Below the pieces are notes generated by a model, which had not been told where the DNA came from, ran no database searches, and saw only the letters and a program-made list of their open reading frames with translations. Position numbers and translations under genes: made by a program. 64,000 nucleotides of DNA from Fragilaria crotonensis (Eukaryota > Bacillariophyta > Fragilariophyceae > Fragilariales > Fragilariaceae), in assembly GCA_022925895.1 (NCBI GenBank), contig JAKSYS010000001.1:62001-126000 (forward strand). The letters run 5' to 3'. Each line of letters begins with the position of its first letter. Positions within the stretch are counted from its first letter, which is position 1. Of the stretch, positions 48,146-59,698 are shown piece after piece.

Positions 48146-51100
48146 TGGTTGCTCGCCTTGTACCACCGATCAGAGGCACACTACCGTCGAAGGTCTACTC
48201 GTCTACTGGCACCGTCCAGAAGCACGACACTACCGTACCTACTACTACTACGACAACGTCTACGTCTACCGCACTAGCACTCGGACACGCCGTTGAAAAA
48301 CTACAGTTATGCGACAGTGCAACTACGAAACTACCTCCCGCCAAAACTCAGGAACTTGACGACCAGAGCCCAACAAAACAAATCTTGAAGTTCAACAACA
48401 ACAACAAAGACTTGACCATGAAGACCAACACCCCAACTACCACTCCCACCCGCCCCAAGAAGGCCAAGCCTGTCAACACTGAGACCTTTGATGACATCAA
48501 TGATGTCCCTGCCACCCTTGGCAGTAGTCCAGTCCCTGAAGGCACTCCCACTCACCCTTTCCTCTACCATGGAGCCTTAGCATACGGATCCCCAAAGAAA
48601 TCCAAGCTTGCCAACCTTATGTTCCCGACTACCCCTACTTCTGGTGACGATCAGAAGATTAAGAAGGACCCAAACATTACCAAGAAGAAGCGCACTTTCT
48701 CCAACAAAAGTGGCGCCACCAACGACGACGATATCGATACTATTCTCGAGGAATTTCGCGACCTCGACTCGACTGTGATTACTACTGAAATGGACAAGAA
48801 GATTATCAAGAAGCCCAAGCATCATCATCATCAAGAAGAAGAAGAAGAAGAAGAAGAAGAAGAAACCAACGTAAGCATGCCAACTGAAGAAACTACCAAC
48901 GTTACCAAGGATCCAACGAATACTACTGCCGCCGTCGACCGTCCATCGACCAACATTGCTTCTTGTCCCGACCCTACCATCCCTACTTTTGCGGCCTACC
49001 CCATGTCTGATGAAGCATTCCAGACCCCTCCGAAGCGCAGACTCTTTATTTTCCCTCGCCGTGTCGAGGATGATCCCGTTCGCCACCAAGATGAGCGACC
49101 TACAGATACTACTACTCAGAGTGTTGTCCCACTCCTTTCCAACAACCAAGATGATGACAGAAAACCCGCAGCGCTCCCCTTCTTCCGAATTCCGACCCTC
49201 ATCTGGTCGAAGAGCAAACAATTGCTATCAAGATCCCCCAACGCGGCCGAATTGACGACAACGACAAACGATTTAACTACTACGGACACAACGAATACTA
49301 TGGACAACACTACAACGATGAAGGATACTACTACCAAGGACAACCAAAACGGTCTACACAAGCCCTTTAAGAAGCTGCAATCTATTTTGAAGAACACCCG
49401 CGACCATGCTTGCTCGAAAATTAACCTGACATGGCCGCCAAACAAAGCTCCCTCATGCCCTTGAACGCAACCCGGAAGGCGTTACATACAACCTTCCCGC
49501 CTTGTCGAAACTCGTCGAACATGACGACTCTAAGGGTTTACAAACCCTCCACCAAGATCTGCTTTCCCTTGTTGAAGCCCTTGAAGATCTTCACCGCAAT
49601 CCCGAAAAAGAGCCACCGAAAGGAACCCAAAAGAAACTCCTGCTCTTCCGCCACTTCCTTCGCAATCTGCCCGAAAATTACGGCAATGGCGATTTGGACA
49701 CCTTGAAAACCGCCCTACGCCTCGTCAGCACCGCATTAACCGCCGTTTCCCCCGCTGAAGAACCAGAAGAAGACACTCCAACGGATCCCATCCTCGAAAC
49801 ATTCGAGAATCGAAGAGATGAAAGTGCAGTTCTTGACGTTGGAACTTTGCAAAATTCTGAAACAGACAACCCCCCAGAATCTCTTCGCTCGCTGGACACT
49901 TGTCACCCACAAAATTTACTCGCTCACCTGGAAAGCGCCCTCCAACCGTATCAGAACCGTCCTGACGTCATTGATGAGAACCATGATGTCATCATTCCCG
50001 GATACGCTGACGTCGACGAAAACATCAGCCTACCCCCTTCGAGCTCCTCCGAGAGCTACACTCCGCGCTCCAATACAGCGAACACACCGCGATGCTTCTC
50101 CGACCTTTCTACGCCGCGATACCCCTTCTGTTCGCCAGCCTACTCTTACTGCTCTCCCGTACGCAGTACAGATGTATCACCAAGCCCTGGGACACCGTCA
50201 CCAACCACCGGTGCTTCCCCGCCTTACCATCGCAGAGACACTACTGTATATTTGACTACAGTTGTTAAGACCGATACGGGACTCAATCTTCCTCACCTGG
50301 CCCACTGCACGTTGTCCAACACAAACCCTACAAGCAGTCAAGCCACTCTTCACGATGAAGTCCAGCACCCTGTTCCAATCAAACTTGAGGACAACCCTGA
50401 AATCAACACTGGGATAAATTATTACTCTGACAGTAATGATTTACCTAGTAATGACAACAGTTTTGCTTACCCTGTTTCTCCTCCTTTTCACTCACATGAT
50501 GATGAAGGACACTTTGCAATGCTTTGCATGGAGGAAAACAAATCATTTGATGATGACCAACCCAACAACTTACTCTCAAATGAAGCCCAAGAAGAAGACC
50601 TACCTTCAGAGTACCAACCACCAGCAAGAATGCTACCCAGTTTATTCCCGGACCCACCCTATCGCCCCGACGATAATCTTTCGGAAATTCATCTCAACCC
50701 TTTCCGAATGTTCCAAGAAGAGGACTACAATGCTCCCGCAGAGCTATCCTTCCCAGATGCTATTCTACATGATGACAAAAATGGCCCTATTCGCCTCCGC
50801 GACTTGCCAATCTGCGTTAACACAAGCATCACCATTGCATCTTTCTGCCTGAACTATTTGGATGCACCCCCGGCTGTGAACTACATCCGTGATATCAATC
50901 GGCACCACCTTTTCTGGTATTTTTATTCAATCAACAGTCGATCCCTTCACATCACACGAGCTCCCTACCATATGGGACGCCCCTTGTCTGACATTCTATC
51001 AGTCGAATGCATGACCCACACACTGAATCGGGCAACCTATCTATTGCTCGCACATCTGCGATCGCCACAACGTGAACTATTTCCGCAGAACCTCCCATCT

Positions 51101-53290
51101 TCCTTCAATGACCTGGATGATGATCAGTCAGAAATCATGTCAAAGTGTGCAACTGCATTTATCTATGCTCTGAGAATGATGTACCTTGTTCATCACAGAA
51201 ACTACAACACACTTGGATACCCAAAGCATCTCTTCTACCCTGAAATCTTCACGAAATCGCTCGTGATATCAACTCTTCGGCTGCAGCACTCAGTTTATTT
51301 CCCAAGTCAACAACATTCCGAAAACTACCCTACTTCATTCAAGACACCTTCCAGGATATTGATCAGTTCCCGATGCCACCCGATGAATTAACCCATCATC
51401 AACTTGAAGATCTCCGATCAAGTGTCACACATATTGAATCACAATTCAGAGCTGCAAATCCATTCACAACTGCCTTTGTCAATACCTTTGACACCCATGC
51501 AGACACCCAAGCCACAGCACTACACATTGCTCAAGAGTTCATCCGTTTTGCCATCCTTCAACATGGCATGGCTCACCACAAAATCTGCATCTCCAGAGAC
51601 CCTGAATTCTCTCAGTATGAGATCATTGTTGGCAATCTACCACCAGCAGACCACCTGCTCTCTGCCTTCTCAGTTTCCTTCCCAATGGTTACCAAACCTT
51701 CAGATGTTCAGCTGGCCACTTCATACTCCACTGACACAGCCCTTGCCATCAATTTTGTTGTTTGCAAACCATTCAACATCACAACTATCATGAATCTTCA
51801 GTATCATGATCCCCTACGTTACATTGATGCCCTGCAGACAGTCACCCCAATTGCAACCAATTCTGCCAATGACTCAATCGATTTTCTACCGCATTCTGAG
51901 TACATCCTATTCCGCGTTGTGCAACTGATTGATCCAAAAGATCCAACAGGCATCCTTCCCAAGAACTGCCCACCTTCACATGGTGTTATCTTCCAAGGTT
52001 CACCACTCTGTGGCCCAACCTATTCTTATGGCTCTCCAACTGAAATGGCCATCCCAACAGCAAGAGCTGGAATCTTCCCTGTCACCCTTGATCATGACCA
52101 ACAACCAATCATCATTGATCCTGATGGAAATCCCTACACCAAGGAATCAGTCAAGTCCCTATTCTACAAGCAAGCTGCCAAGCCTCTCCAAACCTACAAT
52201 TTGGATGACCCAGACTGGATTCAGCATAATCCTGCTGAACTTTGGCGAAATGAGCACTCACAAATGTATCACATTGCCCGTGATCCCACAAAGATTCCAT
52301 TTTCCTGGCTATCCGCTTGATCCCAGTTTACACCATTTCCCCATTTGGAAACAACGTTTATCGAGCCTGGGCGCTCCCGCATCTCAATGATGCCCTCCGT
52401 GATCCTGAATTGCAACTTTTCAACAATCACCTCTCTTATTTCTATCGAGAGAAACACAACCACCCAGAATACCCATATATTGATTCAAGGGGACCTGACT
52501 CACCCATCAATCTTGATGGAACAGGTGAGTCTAGTCCACCTCAATTGAATTATCCTGGATATTTTACTGGTGACTTACCTATTTCTATGCACGACAGCAA
52601 TTTCTGTCCAAATGCGCAAGATTTAGCTGAAAGTCAACCAGTAATTAAATTCCAAGAGGATAAAAACACGTTTACGGGTACACATCACGCTTTTCTAGCG
52701 GTACAAACACGACGTTCGTCACTAAATCAGCCCCCGACTCGAACCCCGGACCTCCAGCACGAAATTCCTGCACAAAACGACACTGCACGCGAATTTTCCA
52801 CGCAAAACGACGCCAATACTGCTGAAAATCCCCCCGAAACAGCTCTATCCGACGAAGAAACTACGTATGAGGAACAAGTGCAAGAAACTCAATCTCTGCC
52901 CGGAACACAACAAAATCTTGCGATTTTAGCGCAAAACTCGCCCGAAACCGACACTTCGCACACAGAAACACCCTCAAGGTCACCTCAATCGGCAAATGCA
53001 ACACCTGGACCACTTCAGCGCATTTCTGACGCATTTTCAAGCATCATAACGCCGAAAAACGCAAAAACACCTCACGTCCCGGCTACAACCGACTCGAACC
53101 CCAACCACCCGGTTTTGACAACATTTTCTACCGCGACCGAAAATATACGTTCCAAAAACACATCACCTACGGATTCGAACCCCGTGCAACAAAATCCGTC
53201 ACTAAATCCGTCGCTGCTCCCAAAACATGAGGACGAAATTCTTCAACCGTCAAAAATGTCAATACCCAAATCTACACAAAACCCTCAATG
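48007..53290 (+). mobile_element. Extra 5' coding region of the copia element
   Basis: About 5.3 kb of open, plus-strand coding sequence lies upstream of gag and starts within the 5' LTR. The first part is Thr/Pro/Lys-rich with a poly-Glu run, a His run and basic patches. The next parts are Asp/Pro/Ser-rich and then include a better-folded segment (about 50.7-52.5 kb) with aromatic-rich, hydrophobic blocks. I see no CCHC knuckle, protease, envelope signal peptide or transmembrane pattern, and no host domain that I recognise. Ordinary copia elements lack such a region. It could be accessory protein(s) or an enlarged Gag leader. Confidence 0.75.
48146..48163 (+). other. Putative primer-binding site
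   Basis: The sequence directly after the 5' LTR begins TGGTTGCTCGCC, which starts with the TGG complementary to a tRNA 3' CCA, as expected of a primer site. The primer tRNA was not identified. Confidence 0.4.
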
Positions 53291-53310
53291 ACCGGAAATA
53301 AATCAACAAA

Positions 53311-54715
53311 ATGACAAAAACTCAAAACCTTGAGTCCCGTCAACAAACTCCGCGCCCGGCGACCCACGCTACCTTTTCCTATCCACCAACAATTGAAACA
53401 TTCTTTGACAATGATACTGACCATGACTCTGAAGAAGATCCAAAACAGTTGAAGCCCACATCACCTGATGTGCTGACATCTTCCACCCGGACTGATTTCA
53501 CCTATCCTCCGATTGAAGATCTAACAAAGACTCTTCTGAAGTACGCCAAAAATGCAAATCTTCGCAAACTGGCCTATCCAACAGATTTACAAGCCCGTCG
53601 ACGCCATTTCAATACTTTTATGGACAATCTCCGCATTGTCTGTAACATTTCCCCCTGGACTCGCCAAGTCTTTGATCTTTGGCCCCAACAAGTATGTTAC
53701 TCCCATCCATTTGTTGGCACAGCTCTCTACAACTTGATCTTCACCAACATCAGTGAACCCTGTCAAAAACACATCATTGATGGACCTCCAGATGCAAGAA
53801 CTGCTCTCTTCACCTTGCGTCGCCACTGTGCTCCCTTAACGCCCGATCATATTGAACGCACTCGCGAAGCTTTTTGCTCTATCAAGCAACCGCACAACGA
53901 AGTTGCTACTTCCTATCTTAACCGCATCCGCACCATCTCGCGTGATTGTTACCATGCTGGAATACCAAACTCTGATGCTGAACTGATTAAAAGAACTGTC
54001 CGTGGAGGAAGCAATCATTCCTTTTATGCTGCATCATACCAACGTTTTGATGCCGACATTCGCCGCGCCGAACTAAACGACGAAGCTCTGCCACAATTCT
54101 CCGAACTTGAAAGTCATCTTCTCAACATCGATGAATCCCGTGGTCTTACAATCCCATCTATGAGTCACCGCCACTTTAATCAACATGCAAACTCTGCACG
54201 CCAAACGACTTTCCGTCCACAACAAGGCACCACTATTCGAAACTTCACTCAACGACAACAACAAGCTTTCAGCTCAATCCTACGTCCTTATACCAACAAT
54301 GGTGGAAACAACCCCACCCGACAACAGCATCGACAACACCGTGGACCTCCCTTACCGAACGCCCAGCGACAAACCCCGCAAACACCAACAACCACCGTCG
54401 CACCAACGCTCCGTCAACACGTCCATCAACGCAACAACAGCGTACAAATCGACCACCTCTTCGTCAACTGCCGAATTCAAATCACCGCCCATCTACCAAC
54501 GGTAACACTAACAATCAAAACCGCAACCAATCCAATGCTGCAAACATTGTCTGCAACAACTGCGGCAGACTCGGTCACTATTCCCGCAACTGCACCAACC
54601 CCGCACGCAATGCAACTTCCAATCGAGGCCCATCCTCTCGATCATCTTCAAACAATGAAAATTCCGCTCCCCGCAATCAACAACGAGCCTACTTTGTCAC
54701 TGACTCAGGAGAAAA
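53311..54715 (+). mobile_element. Copia gag region
   Basis: A helix-rich Gag core (for example RRRHFNTFMDNLRI, HIERTREAFCSIKQP, ATSYLNRIRTISRDC) is followed by a long Gln/Asn/Pro-rich linker. A single CCHC zinc knuckle lies at about 54552-54594 (CNNCGRLGHYSRNC). Confidence 0.85.
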
Positions 54716-54716
54716 C

Positions 54717-57700
54717 ATGCAAGAAAATGTTTATCACCAAGCTTTCCGTGCTTCATCTCTTGACCCAATGGATGACACTCCTGACTCAATCCCATGGCCA
54801 AACCCAGCCCTCCCCCAAATGGAGATCAACCAACACCTCCTTGATCAAGACTTTCAACCTTCTGGCAATCACTCTCCTCCCAATTCTGGAGCCACATACT
54901 ATTTCCCTGATGACCCACAATCTCCTCATCAACGTTTTGGCCCACCTCTTCTTGAAAATTGGCTTCCTGACAGTGGTGCAACCAGCCACTACACACCAGT
55001 CTTCAGTGACCTCCATGATGTCACACCCTGCAGTGTACCTGTCTCCCTTGCTGATGGCAGTACTAAATTGTCTACCTACAAAGGCACCACAGAATGTCCC
55101 TTCACTACTGATGATGGTATGAAATCCATCCTTGGCCTAACTGATGTCTACTATGTTGAAGGCCTCAGCCATCGCCTACTTTCCTTGACCGCACTATCAT
55201 GCACACAAAACTTCAGTGTCTTGATTCACAATCGTGCCACCACCATCCAACTTCCAAACAATTCTACGTACACGTGGCCCATCCTACGCCGTGAACTACC
55301 ACCACATCAAGCCTTCTCAGCCATCTCTTTACCCAATGTCAACCTTGAATCTGACTCTTCACCAGCAGAAGACCACTTTGCTGACACTGTTGACACCATC
55401 AACCCTGATCAACGACGATCCGTAACCACTCTACCTCTTGAGCTTGTCGCTCGACGCCTTGCTTACCGCAATTTCCGAAATCTAATGGTTGGATCTCTTC
55501 ACCAAACCTGGAATGACCATGTACTCTCCCCAACCATTGATCCAAACACTTGGCCTCTCCGTATATCTATCAGCCAAAAACGTGCTCGAAACAAGACCCC
55601 GCAACGTGAAGGTACCGATCCCTTCCATCGACTACATCTTGACTTGATGCGCAACCCATTCCGTTATGGTCTTACAACAAACACCAACTATTCTGCCTAT
55701 CTATTCATTGTCACAACACCTGGCAAACTTACTGGCTGGATTGGTCTACCAACTGAAAGCACAGCATCCATCATCACAGCCCTCAAGTCATGGCTGACCC
55801 AAACAGAACTCCTTGGCCGAACACAATCCGTCCGCTTCATCCGCACCGATGCTGGAACCGCATTTACCTCTGCAAAATTCATCACTGAATGCACCAACCT
55901 TGGCATAAAAGTTGAAGCTGCTGCCCCAGAACATCAAGAAATGAACGGTATCTGTGAAGCTAAATGGCGTGAAGTCCACAACACAGCCAATACCCTCCTC
56001 AACAATGCCCGACTTGGCGGCGCATTCTTCCACCATGCACATGCCTATGCTGTCCACATTATCAATGTCTGCCCAGCCAAGAATGTCACTGACATCAATG
56101 GAATCCCAACAACTCCATATCAATTCAGCTACAAACGCAAGCCCAATCTAGGCAATTTCCGCATCTTTGGTTGCCCAACCTTCTTCAAGCGTTATGAACC
56201 AACTTTCCGCAACAAGATCATTACCTATAAGCAGCAACTCCAACGCGCTTCCCGTGGTATATTCCTTGGATTCCCTGAAAACTCTGCAGGCTGGCTCATC
56301 TATTCTCCTGATCAACCGCAAAGCCTCATTATCACACGTGACGCCTACTTTGATGAAGACTTCAACTCTGCCCTATGCTTTGATTCAAAGCCCTTTGCTG
56401 GAGCTGTTCCTATACGCTCCCATTTCAATCCCAATGGCCTCCGCAACACTGCTGAAAACTCTGAACCTGCCACTTTTCACCAAACTGGCTCAGCCGCTGA
56501 TCTCGGCAATCCTCCATCACACTTCCTTGATGCGTCCGAACTCCCAACATCACTTGTGGCACTTCCTGATGCCTCCCATAATGATGATCAACATGGCCCT
56601 ACACCACCAACACCACACCAAGTGAACTACATTGGCCACCAACACTGCCATTCCAATCTACAAAAGATGATGACCCTCTACTTCCAAGAGTGTAATGAAG
56701 ATCCTCCTTCCATTGATCCCATTCACACTGCCATGCTCACCATTGATAATGCAACTATCAGTCAAGAAGAACCTGCTGAACCTGTTGACAAATACCTTCC
56801 TGAGCCACAATCTCTTAAAGCTGTCCTCAAACTTGATGATGACATACGCTCTGCCTGGCTACATGCAATTCGCATGGAAATCAAGAATCTCATTGATCAT
56901 GGCACATTCATCCTTGGACAAACTCCATCCCAAGCTGACCCTATCATTCCTGTCAAACTTGTTCTCAAAGCCAAACAAACAGCAACTGGCAAACTTGAGA
57001 AACTTAAAGCTCGCCTGGTCGCCCGAGGCGACTTGGAGAAACGTCTTTTAAAGAAAGCAAAAGCCGCACATCAGCAACATCTCCTTCAACAGCGTCAAGA
57101 AATTGCTAATGCAATTGCTTCTGCAACACCAAAAGTCCAACCAATTGAAATTCCTCAACCCTTTGAGGACACTTGGTCACCCTGTGCATCTTCAAGAGGG
57201 GTCAAGCTCCTTCTCTCCACAATTTGTGCTTCCCGACGCACACTCAAAAGTGCTGACTTTATTGGCGCCTACTTGCAAGCTAAAGTCATTGGCCGCCACT
57301 TTGTCAAGCTCCCATTGGAATATGCTTTTCATTTCCCTGAATATGCTAAATTCTTTGGCAAACCACTTCTCCTGGACAAAGGAATCTATGGCCTTGTCTA
57401 CTCTGGCAAATACTGGAACATTGAATTTTCTGAATGGCTATACTCCCAAGGTTTTATCCAATCCCAATCTGAACCATCCTACTTTGTCCGATATGACAAA
57501 CACAACCAATGGCTCCGCCTCCTTTTCTTCGTTGATGATATGCTGTATGCTGGCAGCAATGATTCCATTGAAAAACAATTTGAAGATTCCGTCAAAAACC
57601 GCTTTGATGTCAAATTCCTTGGTCCTGCACAATGGTTCCTGCAAATGCGCATTCACCAGCACCAAGACTCAACCTATACTTTGGACCAGCACCGTTATGT

Positions 57701-58625
57701 CTTGAACACCCTTCAACGTTATGACCCGAATTCCGAATTCCCCGAATGCGACACTCCATTCCCGCCAGACTACACCTTCAGCAAAGAAAACCGTCCTGTC
57801 ACAGAACAAGACATTGCACTTGTTGCACAAAAGCAGCAACGACTTCCCTTTTGCTCCGCCGTCTGCACTCTCCTCTACCTGGCATACAACACCAGAGCTG
57901 ATATCCTCTTTGCTGTCTGCAAACTTGCTAAAGCCTGTATTGCTCCTGGAATTCTCGACTTCCGTGCCCTCACCTGGCTCATCGGCTACCTACGCCGCCG
58001 TCCCTACTATGCACTCAAGTTCTACCCTGATTGCACATCCAATCCTATCTATGAGATCTGCCTACAACATCGCATCCCCTATGCTGATCTTACTGTTTTC
58101 TCTGATGCCAGCTGGCAAGACTGCCCAGACACTGGCCGCTCAACCATTGGCTACATGATCTTCCACAATGGAGCACTTATTGAAGCAAACTCAACCATGC
58201 CCACTCCAGTTGCCATGTCAACCTCTGAAGCTGAATATATGGCTGCATGCTCTGCCACCATGGCCACTGCCCACATCCGCATGCTCCTCTATGACATGCT
58301 CTATCTTGGCACAAACAATGGCGTGAATCCACCCAGCGCTTACCAACCACTCCTGCAATCTTAATGATTGACAATGAAGCCACTGTCCAGATTGCCAAAA
58401 TGGCAAACTCACCCGCAAGACCCGTCACATTGAACGACGCTTCCATTTTGTCCGCCAAGGCCAACAAGACGGTATCCACCAACTTCACTGGATCCCTTGT
58501 GACTATCAACTTGCTGATATTCTCACCAAGACACAACTTTCTGGCAAAATTGATCCACACCTCAAGAAGATTTTCTGCATCCTACCTGACCACATGCTTT
58601 CTTCACCAACTTTGGGACCTGAGAT
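54717..58625 (+). mobile_element. Copia pol region (protease, integrase, RT, RNase H)
   Basis: The protease signature WLPDSGATSHY is at about 54960. The integrase core begins near 55620 (FHRLHLDLM), with its second Asp in IRTDAGTAF (about 55845) and Glu in HQEMNGICEAKWRE. The reverse transcriptase runs from about 56940 (IPVKLVLKAKQ, KARLVARGD) through the FFVDDMLYAG catalytic box near 57530. RNase H starts near 58090 (FSDASWQD, SEAEYMAACSA). The domain order is that of Ty1/copia. Confidence 0.95.
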
Positions 58626-58630
58626 CTGAT

Positions 58631-58640
58631 CCAAGAGGGG
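58631..58640 (+). other. Polypurine tract
   Basis: CCAAGAGGGG immediately precedes the 3' LTR, the expected plus-strand primer position. Confidence 0.7.
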
Positions 58641-59141
58641 TGATAGAGATCTACTGTTGCACCGTCATGAGTCGTCTGACCACTTTCCGTCACAACACTA
58701 GCTCCTGAGAATCAGACCTCTTGTCCCGCGTAACCATTTGAATTTGAGATGCCATCCGGCCTAATGTAGATGCCATCTCATTTCTACGTACCGGTCTACA
58801 CACGACCCCTGGTACTAAATCGGATGCCATCTACATTAGCCTCGGAGTCTCATCTGCACCTCACTTTTTCATCATTTGGTTCCCCCACTTCTATTCTCAT
58901 TATTCTACATCTACAACTTCCATTAACACACAAAGTAAAGGCCTTTACTTCCCTCCTATTGTTCCACTACATATCTACACATTTGTACTACTTACATTCA
59001 CCATGGTCAACCCTACTACGTCGCCCAAAGCCATGTCCGCCAGTGGCCTGTGCTCCAAGTCCGTCATGCGTACGCCCGGACCTACCGTCCCTCAGCGTAC
59101 TGTCGGCCAGTACTCGCGTACCGTCTACACGAATACTGTCA
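58641..59141 (+). mobile_element. 3' LTR
   Basis: 501 bp, identical to the 5' LTR except for one base. It carries the same start codon (59003), whose frame here runs out into flanking host DNA for about 30 codons. It points toward the peroxisomal enzyme gene, which starts 558 bp downstream. Confidence 0.97.
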
Positions 59142-59390
59142 GTATCCGAGACAGTACAATAGTACTTAGTACTCCAGTAGTGCGTGGAGGCTACCAGGTA
59201 CTGGCGCACTGTGCACTCCATAGTCCATGTAGTCCATAGGTCAGAGCTGATACGATGTGTCATACAAACATGCACATGTATATGCGTACTCCAAATACGA
59301 AACTAGGCGTACAAGGTACGTGTATTTGTACTCTATTCGTAGTAAACAGTTTCGTACTGGAGACTGGAGTACCAGGCACATCCTGGTAGG

Positions 59391-59420
59391 TACTGTACTG
59401 TACTGTACTGTACTGTACTC
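59391..59420. repeat. Pentanucleotide tandem repeat (TACTG)n
   Basis: Five exact copies of TACTG plus one variant, in the intergenic stretch between the copia element and the peroxisomal enzyme gene. Confidence 0.85.
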
Positions 59421-59698
59421 CGTGTCCTACAGCAACACCTACGTCGTATGACATACCGCCTACCGCTACAACCAGCTTGGGATATGGGATCCACGAAACT
59501 GAACGAAAGCCGAGCAAACTGCAACCCTGCTGTGATGCGCCGTGAATTGACGACAAGTGAAGATCTTTTTAGGAAGGCTTCGTACGCAGTCGTAATAAAA
59601 ACTGTGACCAGCAACCGCACATAGCAACATTGGATTGTGTGAACCGTTCAAAACCTTACATCCAGTACAGCACTCAACACCTTTTCTCTTGTGAGCCC

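Larger units (their letters stand above)
47640..59146 (+). mobile_element. Near-complete, young Ty1/copia LTR retrotransposon (11.5 kb)
   Basis: The element has two 501-bp LTRs (47645-48145 and 58641-59141) that begin TG and end CA and differ at one position. A perfect 5-bp target duplication GTATC lies at 47640-47644 and 59142-59146. It contains an extra 5' coding region, gag, and pol in the order protease, integrase, RT, RNase H, which is diagnostic of copia. The near-identity of the LTRs means a very recent insertion. The element looks nearly whole: its coding length is spread over about six consecutive long reading frames, and given the indel pattern in host genes I cannot say whether it is truly inactive. 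At 11.5 kb it is much longer than the usual 5-6 kb copia. Confidence 0.96.

Noticed and set aside
48577-49221. Minus-strand frame of 214 codons inside the copia element
   Set aside because: It is a low-complexity shadow (poly-Phe from the Glu/Lys codon run) of the plus-strand element coding region.
48007-53290. Envelope gene in the copia element's extra region
   Set aside because: I see no signal peptide, no C-terminal transmembrane helix and no cleavage-site pattern. The region also lies before gag rather than after pol, where envelope-type genes are usually found.
59630-59698. Longer N-terminus of the peroxisomal enzyme
   Set aside because: The longer frame begins at a TTG. The first ATG is at 59699, and the crotonase domain starts right after it.
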